From: an uncultured Veillonella sp.
Lineage (GTDB): Bacteria; Bacillota; Negativicutes; Veillonellales; Veillonellaceae
Assembly: GCF_900545795.1 (NCBI RefSeq)
Contig: NZ_URAR01000012.1
Span: 1-64,000 of the forward strand
Length of the DNA: 64,000 nucleotides
Direction: 5' to 3'
The notes under the pieces: model-generated
What the model was told of the DNA's origin: nothing
The model's database searches: none
The model's input: only the letters and a program-made list of their open reading frames with translations
Shown: in pieces, positions 44,446 through 52,059 of the stretch
How positions within the stretch are numbered: position 1 is the stretch's first letter
Layout: each line of letters opens with the position of its first letter
Program-made: the position numbers and the translations under genes

Positions 44446-45379
44446 TGCCGTCACCTCCAACAATTGTTAAGTACAATACTGCCATGCGAATGGCCACACC
44501 ATTACGAACCTGCTCTTGAATCACTGATTCATCGCTATACGCTACGTCATGAGCAATTTCTAGACCGCGGTTCATTGGACCTGGATGCAATACCATTACA
44601 TCATCTTTCGCTTCTTTTAAGACATTTTTATTAATACCAAAAATGCGCGCATATTCGCGATTTGTTGGATATAAGGCGGAGTTAATACGCTCTAATTGGA
44701 TGCGAAGTACATTGACTACATCTGCATCTTTTAGCGCTTCGCGCACATCATGATGCACTGTAACACCCAACTTTTCTAACTCTGGGTACACCAAGGTACG
44801 TGGGCCTACCAAATGCACATCGGCGCCAAGTTTAGTAAAGCCATAAATATCAGAACGGGCTACACGGCTGTGCATGATATCGCCTGCGATAACAATTTTT
44901 AAGCCCTCTAAGCTACCTTTGCGTTCCATGATGGAGTAAATATCGAGTAAAGCCTGTGTTGGGTGCTCATGTGCACCATCACCAGCGTTGATAATAATAG
45001 GGTCCACTACTTTTGTTGCATAGAGTGGTGAGCCTTCAGCGCTATGACGCATTACGATGGCATCAGTGCCCATGTAAGACATGGTAAGCAATGTATCGCG
45101 GAAGCTTTCACCTTTTGCCATGGAACTACCACTCTTTGAAATATTAATGACATCAGCACCTAAGTATTTACCTGCTAATTCAAAGGAGCTTCTCGTACGA
45201 GTACTATTCTCCATGAATAAGTTGATAATGGATTTGCCCTTTAACAGGGGATGTTTCTTATCCTCCGAAAGAACAATTTTCTTCATTTTTTTGGCTACTC
45301 GTAAAATGAGTTCGATCTCTTCTCTTGAGATATGCTCAAGACCTAGAAGATGCTTGCCCTTTAAACTTACTTGTCCCAT
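44429..45379 (-). CDS. pyrB: Aspartate carbamoyltransferase, catalytic subunit
   Basis: The 316-residue protein starts at the ATG at 45377-45379, preceded by GGAGG; open frame further upstream is the untranslated leader. Motifs are MENSTRTRSSFELAGKYLGA (carbamoyl phosphate binding STRTR), GAHEHPTQALLDIYSIM (HPTQ), and MHPGPMNRG-type VLHPGPMNRGLEIA. It condenses carbamoyl phosphate and aspartate in the cytosol. It is first in pyrB-pyrC-carA-carB-pyrK-pyrD; no PyrI regulatory subunit is present. Expression is likely controlled by the attenuator in the leader. Confidence 0.96.
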   Translation of the reverse strand: MGQVSLKGKHLLGLEHISREEIELILRVAKKMKKIVLSEDKKHPLLKGKSIINLFMENSTRTRSSFELAGKYLGADVINISKSGSSMAKGESFRDTLLTMSYMGTDAIVMRHSAEGSPLYATKVVDPIIINAGDGAHEHPTQALLDIYSIMERKGSLEGLKIVIAGDIMHSRVARSDIYGFTKLGADVHLVGPRTLVYPELEKLGVTVHHDVREALKDADVVNVLRIQLERINSALYPTNREYARIFGINKNVLKEAKDDVMVLHPGPMNRGLEIAHDVAYSDESVIQEQVRNGVAIRMAVLYLTIVGGDGSELAD

Positions 45380-45401
45380 TGTCAGCCTCCTAACTGATAT
45401 C

Positions 45402-45433
45402 AAAAAAGACCTTTTGCCAGAGGCAAAAGGTCT
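45402..45433 (-). terminator. Attenuator hairpin before pyrB
   Basis: A perfect 12-bp stem (45407-45418 with 45422-45433) with loop aga is followed by TTTTTTG on the minus strand, just 25 bases before the pyrB start. It is the terminator of the leader switch. Confidence 0.9.
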
Positions 45434-45530
45434 ATAGCAGACGTAGTGATATACCCATGGCCACACGGGTCCCTACTATGTTCCTTTACTAGCCTCACAG
45501 GACTAACTTAAAAGGTATTCATTAAACTAA
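45402..45530 (-). promoter_or_regulatory. PyrR-type attenuation leader of the pyr operon
   Basis: On the minus strand the leader contains AGTCCTGTGAGGCT (45491-45504). This matches the conserved PyrR binding loop, AGUCCnGnGAGGCU. It lies in a stem closed by CCTTT and AAAGG (about 45511-45515 and 45482-45486), and a terminator follows at 45402-45433. In Bacillus, UMP-bound PyrR stabilises this anti-antiterminator and causes termination. No pyrR gene is in the window. The motif is directly visible; the protein partner is inferred. Confidence 0.88.
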
Positions 45531-45568
45531 CAGTCTCTCGTACTGTTTTCACTGTTTCTTACTCCTCT

Positions 45569-45597
45569 ATTTTACCTTTCGAGGCGCTCACTGTCAA
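45569..45597 (-). promoter_or_regulatory. Strong sigma-A promoter of the pyr operon
   Basis: On the minus strand TTGACA (45592-45597), a 17-base spacer and TAAAAT (45569-45574) precede the PyrR-type leader by about 40 bases, immediately after the receptor gene's stop codon region. Confidence 0.85.
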
Positions 45598-45672
45598 GCT
45601 AAAAGGAAGTTATCAATTTATGCTTATTATATACCTCCCACAATAGCCAATGTAAGCAATATCCACTAACAA

Positions 45673-47757
45673 TTAGAACTTCATCTCAGCCCCTACACGC
45701 CAAATTCGTCCATACATATTGAGGTCATCTACTTTCTTGTCAAAGATATTATTCACAGCTACAAATGCAGAGAACTCCTTATTGAATTTACGTGTTACAG
45801 ATGCATTGAATGTATTGAAGGAATAAAGATTATAGCCTCCACTGCGACGGCTAGTAGATGGACTATACGCATAATCATGCGTGAAGGTATTCCAAAGCAT
45901 AGCGCTATAGCCTGTGTCTTGATTATCATCATATACTAACTGAATTGTAGACACCGATTTAGGGCGATTCAACAAGCGACTACCAGTGCGCTCATTCGTA
46001 GCATCAATGTAGTTGTACGTAGCTTTTGCTGATAAACGATCAGAGAAGGTATAGCCATACGTTAATTCCACGCCACTAATCTTAGCTTTATTCACATTTA
46101 CATAATCAGCATGGATTACGCCAGTTAATGGGTCTGTCCACTGATTATAGTCAATGAGATTGCTGATTTTATTATTGTAATATGTAGCTTTCGCAAAGGA
46201 TTTACCCCATTCTCCTTCTAAGGAAACATCATAGTTCACCGATTTCTCTGGCTCTAAGTTTGGGTTGCCATTTACATTGACCATAATAGGGCCTGGACTA
46301 TGCCACATATTCATATAAAGCTCTGATACAGTTGGCGCCTTATAAGCACGGCCATAATTAGCTTTAAAGCGTAAATTATCCTTAATGCTGTAATTTAAGC
46401 CAATATGAGGTGATACATTGGACCCGAAGGAGTCACTATGTTCATAACGAATTGATGGTTGTAGCATCAATTTGTCTGTTACCTGCCACGTATCTTCAAT
46501 GAAGGCGGCATAGGAATTAACATCATGGGCCTCTTTATTTTTTACCCCATCAGCACTCGCTTGGCCACCGAGGCGCGTACCAGCATAGTATACCCGGCGA
46601 TATTCACCACCAAAGGTTAAGGTATGGTCATCATTGAGATACATCGTATTTTGTGCATCTGTCACCCAGGTATAATATTTAGCTCTGTCATAGTCTGAAC
46701 TTGGATATAAGCGCTCCATCATTTTCTGTGCAACAGGAGAGAATCGGCCTAAGAAAGAAAAATCAACATTATTACTCATATCGTAATCTTTTTTGAGCTG
46801 ATTATAATAGGTGCGTACCATATAGTCATTAGACTCGGTTTTACCAGTATAAGTAAGGCTTAAGCCATAACTAGAATTATCATAATGCTCTACCTTATCC
46901 TTTTGTTGGTCATACTTCATGCCTCTTTGCAAGCCTTGTTGATCAGCTAATTCAGTGCGTAAATGTTCTTTAAAATAATTGGCATCAAAGCGCAATTTAT
47001 TTTGGTTAGCATTTTCAAAGTCATATACAGCACTTACATCAAAGTTTTGACGCGTACCAAACATATAACGATTGTAATCATCCACCCCTACAGCTGTAGC
47101 TGATGGCGCCACATATTGGTGAATATTAATAGGACGCACCTTTGTAAACTGTGCCCCTGCAGTCAAGCTCCAACGACCTTGCTTGCCAGAATCATAGCGA
47201 TAGTAATTATTCATTTGCCGCGTGCCTGTATTGACACCTACAGTAACACCTTCTGTAGCAGGTATCTTGGTAATAATATTAATGACCCCACCCATAGCAT
47301 CAGAACCATATAAAGAGCTCGTAGCACCACGCACAATTTCAATGCGCTCTACTGTATCTAAACTCATGCGCCCTAAGGTGTATACATTGGCTGTGCTATC
47401 TGTATCTTCACCAGCTAAACGCTTGCCATCTACTAAAATTAACGTATGCTTTGTATCCATCCCTCTAAGCATAACCTGATTCCCCGTCATAGAGGACTCA
47501 GATAAATTAATATTATCTGCTAACTGTAACGCAGACACTACATCAGTAGCCCCCATTGTTTTAATGTCATCACTTGTAATTACCTCTACAGCTTGTGGAG
47601 CGGCTTTAATCGTTTCAGCTGTTTTTGAAGCCGTTACTACAATGGTCTCCGTCCGATTTACGCCATCTGATACAGTTCCTTGGCCATAAACTGGGGCCGT
47701 CATAGCCGTTAGCACCAGAGCACTTAATACAATTTCTTTAGTCTTCATTTTATACAT
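45673..47757 (-). CDS. TonB-dependent outer membrane receptor, haem-type
   Basis: Starts at the ATG at 47755-47757, with GGAGG upstream, giving 694 residues. It has a signal peptide (LSALVLTAMTAPVYG), a TonB box (TETIVVTAS) and the plug domain, with MLRGMDTKHTLILVDGKRLA and YGSDAMGGVINIITK. A beta-barrel follows, ending in WRVGAEMKF with a terminal phenylalanine. In the barrel, YGRAYKAPTVSELY and GNPNLEPEKS bracket a histidine (MWHSPG). This is the FRAP...His...NPNL layout of haem receptors such as ShuA/HemR. With a haem-degrading enzyme next door, haem import is the best reading. It is paralogous to the receptor encoded upstream; the two share a nearly identical C terminus. Confidence 0.88.
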   Translation of the reverse strand: MYKMKTKEIVLSALVLTAMTAPVYGQGTVSDGVNRTETIVVTASKTAETIKAAPQAVEVITSDDIKTMGATDVVSALQLADNINLSESSMTGNQVMLRGMDTKHTLILVDGKRLAGEDTDSTANVYTLGRMSLDTVERIEIVRGATSSLYGSDAMGGVINIITKIPATEGVTVGVNTGTRQMNNYYRYDSGKQGRWSLTAGAQFTKVRPINIHQYVAPSATAVGVDDYNRYMFGTRQNFDVSAVYDFENANQNKLRFDANYFKEHLRTELADQQGLQRGMKYDQQKDKVEHYDNSSYGLSLTYTGKTESNDYMVRTYYNQLKKDYDMSNNVDFSFLGRFSPVAQKMMERLYPSSDYDRAKYYTWVTDAQNTMYLNDDHTLTFGGEYRRVYYAGTRLGGQASADGVKNKEAHDVNSYAAFIEDTWQVTDKLMLQPSIRYEHSDSFGSNVSPHIGLNYSIKDNLRFKANYGRAYKAPTVSELYMNMWHSPGPIMVNVNGNPNLEPEKSVNYDVSLEGEWGKSFAKATYYNNKISNLIDYNQWTDPLTGVIHADYVNVNKAKISGVELTYGYTFSDRLSAKATYNYIDATNERTGSRLLNRPKSVSTIQLVYDDNQDTGYSAMLWNTFTHDYAYSPSTSRRSGGYNLYSFNTFNASVTRKFNKEFSAFVAVNNIFDKKVDDLNMYGRIWRVGAEMKF

Positions 47758-48085
47758 CACACAAACCTCCAACACACTATAATATAAAAATTACACACAA
47801 TTACACACAAAATTTATTTTTGATGAACTTCCTTGATTTAATAAGGCAAAAAACTCACGTTCACTTCATCTCAAGCTTATAAAAAAACTCTACCTAGTAA
47901 GCATGTAACAATCCACACATTGATCGCCTGATCATACCTACTAGATAGAGGTTTTGTTCACTTCTACTTAGAAATGATATTGTTGTACTAATTTTAAAAA
48001 TACTAGTATATTAAGCCAAACATTATATAAAGCTACTAATGTATAAAACTAATAATTCTAATTAAAGATAGTAAGTAAACTCCCT
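47758..48085. other. Gap between the two receptor genes
   Basis: This holds the terminator-like hairpin at 47889-47951 and an AT-rich leader of the downstream receptor gene with a repeated ttacacacaa motif (about 47790-47812). No coding frame is supported. Confidence 0.5.
47889..47951 (-). terminator. Probable terminator between the receptor genes
   Basis: The 12-base arms ctctacctagta (about 47889-47900) and tactagatagag (about 47938-47949) pair with one mismatch. They enclose a second small hairpin (tgatc...gatca). A-rich sequence on the plus strand gives a T run on the minus strand after the structure. It lies about 135 bases past the stop codon of the receptor encoded at 48086-49981. Confidence 0.6.
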
Positions 48086-49981
48086 TTAGAATTTCATTTC
48101 AGCCCCTACACGCCAAACTCGACCGAAGAGATATAAATCATCAATTTCTTTATCTAAAATGTTTTCTACAGCGACAAAGACTGATAAGTTTTCATTGATT
48201 CGCTTCGTAGCTGAAATATTAAGGGTATTAAATGTATAATATTTGCTATTAAAATAATAATCCTGCGTAAAGGCATCCCAAAGGGTAATATTATAGCCAT
48301 TAGTTTCCCCATTATCATAAGAAAGCTGTGCAGTGCTAACAAATTTAGGGCGATTAGCTAAGCGGCTTCCATCACTTTCATCCGTGGCATGGATATAATT
48401 ATGAGTCAATTTAAACGTCAATCGATCATTAAAGTTATATCCTAAGGTGCTTTCTACCCCACGAATACGCGCTTCATCAACATTTATATACTTCATAGTT
48501 AAGAAGCCTGAAAGATAACCCACTACAGTGCTGTCAATTAAGTTCTTAATCTTATTGTCATAGTAGGACACTTTAGCAAAGGCTTTTCCATGTTCCCCTT
48601 CTAGAGCAATATCAAAATTTCTAGATTTCTCTGGCTCAAGATCAGGATTACCTAATATACGATACGAGAAGGTTCCCACTGTATGGCTAAAGTTCATATA
48701 CAAATCAGAAATGCTTGGCGCGCGATATCCTAAGCCGTAATTAGCTTTTAATCGCAAGTGGTCCGTGAAATTATAAGTAGTACCAATTTTAGGGGACACA
48801 TTCGAACCGAACTGGTCATTATATTCATAACGAATCGCCGGCTGCACAATCCATTTATCATTGACTTGCCATGTATCTTCAACGAATAATGCCGTAGAAT
48901 CTACTTCATGGGCTGCTGCATTTTGCAAGCGCGTACCTTCATAGTAGTTCTTGCGGTATTCACCGCCAAAGGTAATAGTATGGTCATCATTGGCATACAT
49001 AGTGTCATGCGCTTCAACTACAAAATTATAATACTTGCCATCTTCATTTAAAGCCGAAGATGCGGGGCGGTATTCTCGATTTAAACGATCATAATAGGTG
49101 CGAATTTGGTAGTCATTTTTATCAGTCTTACCTGTATATGTCAAGCTAAGATCATAGCCATCTTGGTTATATCTAGCGATTGAAGACATATTATTGCTCG
49201 ATGTCTGTAACTTAGATTTAAAATAACTACCATCAAAACGTAATTCATTGTGGTTAGCATTTTCAAAATCATAGGTCGTGCTCACATTATAGTATTGTTT
49301 ATTGCCATACAAACTTGGCTGATTATATACACTACCAGAAGAAGACGAGCTACTTAATACATTCGTAGGTCGTACTTTAGTAAAGCGAGCATCAGCCGTA
49401 GCACTCCATCGCCCTTGTTTACCTGTTGAATAACTATACCAATTACTAATCTCACGATTCCCAGTGACTACGCCAACAGTGCCCTGTTCTTCTGTAGCCT
49501 TTTTAGTAATAACATTAATTACACCACCCATGGCATCGGACCCGTATAAAGTACTGCCAGAACCGCGGACAATTTCTACGCGTTCTACATTGCTCAAATT
49601 GATGCGGCTTAACGTGTAAATATTAGCTGACTGTGCTGTATCCTCTCCAGACATACGACGTCCATCTACTAAAATCAAAGTGTATCTAGAATCCATGCCG
49701 CGAAGCATTACTTGATTACCTGTACCACTTTGTGTGCCAGCAGATAAATTTAAATTATCTGCTAACTGTAAGCCTGTAATTAAATTATCTGCCCCTAATT
49801 TTTTCATCTCTTCTGCGGTCACTACTTCAACAGCTTGTGGCGATGCTTTAATTGTTTCTTCCGTTTTTGATGCCGTTACTACAATTGTATCGGTTTGGCT
49901 AGTGGCCGCCCACACTGGTGAGGTCATAGCAGTTACTATTAAAGTGGATAAAATAATCTGTTTTCTTACTCGTAAGTTCAT
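48086..49981 (-). CDS. TonB-dependent outer membrane receptor, haem-type paralogue
   Basis: Starts at the ATG at 49979-49981, behind an AGAGGAG site, giving 631 residues. It has a signal peptide (ILSTLIVTAMTSPVWA), a TonB box (TDTIVVTAS), a plug with MLRGMDSRYTLILVDGRRMS and YGSDAMGGVINVITK, and a barrel ending WRVGAEMKF. FRAP- and NPNL-like boxes (YGLGYRAPSISDLY and GNPDLEPEKS) flank a histidine in FSHTVG, as in haem receptors. It is a tandem paralogue of the next receptor, shorter by about 60 barrel residues, so loops and perhaps ligands differ. A 700-base leader region with unusual structure precedes it. Confidence 0.88.
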   Translation of the reverse strand: MNLRVRKQIILSTLIVTAMTSPVWAATSQTDTIVVTASKTEETIKASPQAVEVVTAEEMKKLGADNLITGLQLADNLNLSAGTQSGTGNQVMLRGMDSRYTLILVDGRRMSGEDTAQSANIYTLSRINLSNVERVEIVRGSGSTLYGSDAMGGVINVITKKATEEQGTVGVVTGNREISNWYSYSTGKQGRWSATADARFTKVRPTNVLSSSSSSGSVYNQPSLYGNKQYYNVSTTYDFENANHNELRFDGSYFKSKLQTSSNNMSSIARYNQDGYDLSLTYTGKTDKNDYQIRTYYDRLNREYRPASSALNEDGKYYNFVVEAHDTMYANDDHTITFGGEYRKNYYEGTRLQNAAAHEVDSTALFVEDTWQVNDKWIVQPAIRYEYNDQFGSNVSPKIGTTYNFTDHLRLKANYGLGYRAPSISDLYMNFSHTVGTFSYRILGNPDLEPEKSRNFDIALEGEHGKAFAKVSYYDNKIKNLIDSTVVGYLSGFLTMKYINVDEARIRGVESTLGYNFNDRLTFKLTHNYIHATDESDGSRLANRPKFVSTAQLSYDNGETNGYNITLWDAFTQDYYFNSKYYTFNTLNISATKRINENLSVFVAVENILDKEIDDLYLFGRVWRVGAEMKF

Positions 49982-50326
49982 TTGTTTCTCCTCTGAACCA
50001 ATCATGCACAAAAAGCCCATCTAACACTGCACGACTTATATTGAGAGTGAATCTGTAATCCCCCACGACTTCTAACACAAGCTTTAATCGACTACTATCA
50101 CTATCTAACTCGCAAACTCCGTCAGCACACACAACTCGGCCCTACTTCTGCTACTGTAATACTCATTACATTTACACACAAATTATCTCTTGAATTAACA
50201 ACGTAACTCGAAAACATTACGACACTTCTTCAGGTATTCTCATATACTTTATACCTTTAACACTTATTATTTTCGCATTTAATTCGATTGCTACTAAAAA
50301 TGCCTCCACTTGCTCTACATACAAAA

Positions 50327-50444
50327 AGACATAATAAGTAAGCCTCTATATCTACAGGTCCCCTGTGTGTCCATGTTTCCACAAGGGCTAGCTACACCTA
50401 GCTATTTCAAGGTCGATATATTTAGGTCCTTACCTATTATGTCT
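50327..50444 (-). promoter_or_regulatory. Candidate structured RNA / attenuator upstream of the receptor gene
   Basis: Two 16-base arms (50327-50342 and 50429-50444) are complementary with a single G-U pair and enclose 86 bases. The interior can form at least two further hairpins: a tagcta/tagcta stem near 50388-50406 and a ccct-tgtg/caca-aggg stem near 50358-50386. On the minus strand the closing arm is followed by TTTTTGT. That makes a multibranched, terminator-like RNA about 340 bases before the receptor start. A small inverted-repeat element (MITE) is an alternative. Confidence 0.45.
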
Positions 50445-50483
50445 ACTGCTTGTATAGAAAATTCAAACTCTTGTTCAATCTAT

Positions 50484-50500
50484 CATGCCAACTGGGCATG
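50484..50500. repeat. Short hairpin, catgcc/ggcatg
   Basis: A perfect 6-bp stem with a 5-base loop lies between the large inverted repeat and the palindrome. It may be part of the same leader structure. Confidence 0.4.
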
Positions 50501-50510
50501 TTTTATAGTA

Positions 50511-50530
50511 ATGGTTAGCTAGCTAACCAT
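50511..50530. promoter_or_regulatory. Perfect 20-bp palindrome, possible operator
   Basis: The sequence atggttagctagctaaccat is its own reverse complement. It lies 190 bases past the flavodoxin stop and 530 bases before the receptor start. The size suits a dimeric repressor site; the protein is unknown. Confidence 0.4.
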
Positions 50531-50611
50531 GTCTCTCTTAATACACAAAGACTGCCAACTAACCATTAATATCCAAAGTAATTAGTTTATTTTACTGACT
50601 GTTACTAACTT

Positions 50612-50628
50612 TTAGTAAATTTTACTAA
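50612..50628. promoter_or_regulatory. 17-bp dyad ttagtaaa-t-tttactaa
   Basis: Perfect 8-1-8 inverted repeat about 92 bases past the flavodoxin stop. Related ttactaa/tttact words recur around it (50588-50640), so it could be an operator or just part of a degenerate repeat tract. Confidence 0.35.
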
Positions 50629-50719
50629 CATCCACTAATCTAATATGGTCTAATATTTTTATACTATTTTCTTTTTTAAATATTTCCTATTAGACTAACT
50701 GTTACCAATCTGTTTACTA

Positions 50720-51235
50720 TTAACCTAATTTAGCCAATACATCTTTTGCAAAGTTCTGCGCGTTTTGAAGGTCTGTAGCATCTGGATGGGATGCGGCTTG
50801 TCTGTGACGCTCTTCACGCTCTGCACTACGTCCATGAGGATGTCCTTCAGGGAACATCTTAAACATCATTTCAATAACTTTTGGATCTACTTTGCCTTGG
50901 CACATAAAAGTGCTCACTGGCGCTAAGCCATTAGGTAATAATTTACTAGCGGCCTCCATCGTTTCCTTAGCATGAGGAAGCATTGGTGGTACACCTAAGG
51001 TGGCAAATAAAGCAACTTGTTTTGAATTAATACGGCTCAACACTGTCTGCGCTTCTTTATTAGCATTTCCTTGGTCAGCCCAAAAGCCCATAAATACTAA
51101 ATCATAAGAACTTAAATCAGCAGGAGCATCTTTAACAGCTACACACTCTGTACCTGCTGGTAATTCTTTAACAATTGCTTCGGCTACTTGTTTTGTATTG
51201 CCTGTGCGTGATGAATAAATAACAATACTCTTCAT
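50720..51235 (-). CDS. Flavodoxin, likely electron donor for haem degradation
   Basis: The 171-residue protein has the flavodoxin FMN phosphate loop at the start (IVIYSSRTGNTKQVAEAIVK), DLVFMGFWADQGNANKEAQT and FATLGVPPM. The C-terminal 50 residues are unusual: FPEGHPHGRSAEREERHRQA and SHPDATDLQNA add His-Pro motifs. It is the last gene of the exbB-exbD-ChuW-like-transporter operon, 29 bases after the ATPase. Flavodoxins of this type (BilS/HmuF-like) serve reductive tetrapyrrole enzymes, and radical SAM enzymes need a reductant. An electron donor role for the ChuW-like protein is therefore inferred from position; the flavodoxin fold is clear. Confidence 0.88.
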   Translation of the reverse strand: MKSIVIYSSRTGNTKQVAEAIVKELPAGTECVAVKDAPADLSSYDLVFMGFWADQGNANKEAQTVLSRINSKQVALFATLGVPPMLPHAKETMEAASKLLPNGLAPVSTFMCQGKVDPKVIEMMFKMFPEGHPHGRSAEREERHRQAASHPDATDLQNAQNFAKDVLAKLG

Positions 51236-51264
51236 GGATAAACTCCTCTCTATTATACATATGC

Positions 51265-52059
51265 CTATATACGACTTTCATAAGGCACACAAATCGTATG
51301 CTCTTCACCATTAATCTGTAATTTACTAAACACCATGTTTACATCATAGAGCTGACTCAAGACAGTTTCATTAAAAATATCTGCCACCGCTCCATCAGCT
51401 ACGATTTGTCCTTGTTTAACTGCTATTAGCCTATGACTAAAATGAGCTGCATGATTAAGATCATGTAGCACCATAATCACGGTGATACCACGAGTCTTAT
51501 GTAGTTTCACAACTAATTTCATCAATTCTAGCTGATACCGCACATCTAAGAACGTAGTCGGTTCATCTAACATCAATATATCAGGCTCTTGGGCAATAGC
51601 CATGGCAAGCCAAGCGCGTTGCCTTTCACCACCGGATAAATCTTTTAAAGGACGATGCTGTAAATTAACTAAGCCTGTTTCTTCTAAGGCGGCTTCTACG
51701 GCCTGCACATCCTCTACTTTTAGTGAACTAAATGCATTCTGATAGGGCAAACGACCACAGAGTACTAAATCACGTACCGTCATATCCTGCGGCGCTTGAG
51801 CAGATTGAGGCAACATGGAAATGATTCGCGCCACTTCCTTAGCCCCCATCTTTTGAATATTTTTACCATCTAATAGTACAGTCCCAGCCATCGGCTCCAA
51901 CAGACGGCCTAAGGTTTTTAATACCGTGGATTTACCCGATCCATTAGGACCAATAATGCTTACAATCTCTGGTTTATCAAAGCTTACATTAACCCCTTCA
52001 CCAACGATTCGCTCTCCATAGCCGATACGACCTTGGTCCATAACTAATGTACGTGTCAT
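51265..52059 (-). CDS. Haem/siderophore ABC transporter ATPase (FecE/HmuV-like)
   Basis: The 264-residue ATPase has Walker A GPNGSGKST (about 37-45), Q-loop MLPQSAQAPQ, signature LSGGERQRAW, Walker B ILMLDEPTTFLD and the H-loop histidine in VIMVLHDLNHAAHFSH. These are hallmarks of the FecE/BtuD group that powers import of iron chelates, haem or cobalamin. It overlaps the permease stop by four bases (ATGA). It binds the cytoplasmic side of that permease. Substrate is inferred to be haem from the operon. Confidence 0.93.
   Translation of the reverse strand: MTRTLVMDQGRIGYGERIVGEGVNVSFDKPEIVSIIGPNGSGKSTVLKTLGRLLEPMAGTVLLDGKNIQKMGAKEVARIISMLPQSAQAPQDMTVRDLVLCGRLPYQNAFSSLKVEDVQAVEAALEETGLVNLQHRPLKDLSGGERQRAWLAMAIAQEPDILMLDEPTTFLDVRYQLELMKLVVKLHKTRGITVIMVLHDLNHAAHFSHRLIAVKQGQIVADGAVADIFNETVLSQLYDVNMVFSKLQINGEEHTICVPYESRI

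Larger units (their letters stand above)
49982..50719. other. Structured gap upstream of the receptor gene
   Basis: About 740 bases between the flavodoxin stop and the receptor start hold four symmetrical elements, listed separately: 50327-50444, 50484-50500, 50511-50530 and 50612-50628. A minus-strand frame of about 30 codons (GTG near 50305 to a stop near 50215) reads VEAFLVAIELNAKIISVKGI and looks somewhat protein-like, but has no clear ribosome binding site. No known riboswitch core (cobalamin, FMN, TPP, T-box) is recognisable. Confidence 0.45.

Noticed and set aside
45380..45466. N-terminal extension of PyrB by 29 residues
   Set aside because: This is the attenuator leader; the ATG at 45377-45379 has the ribosome site and gives the normal length.
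49899..50132. Minus-strand frame of 77 codons overlapping the start of the receptor gene
   Set aside because: It lacks a ribosome binding site and shares DNA with the receptor's signal peptide region in another frame, so it is probably chance.
50160..50560. Cobalamin, FMN, TPP or T-box riboswitch upstream of the receptor
   Set aside because: None of the conserved cores (for example the B12 box GCCACTG or the T-box AGGGTGGNACCGCG) is present; only an unnamed inverted structure is supported.
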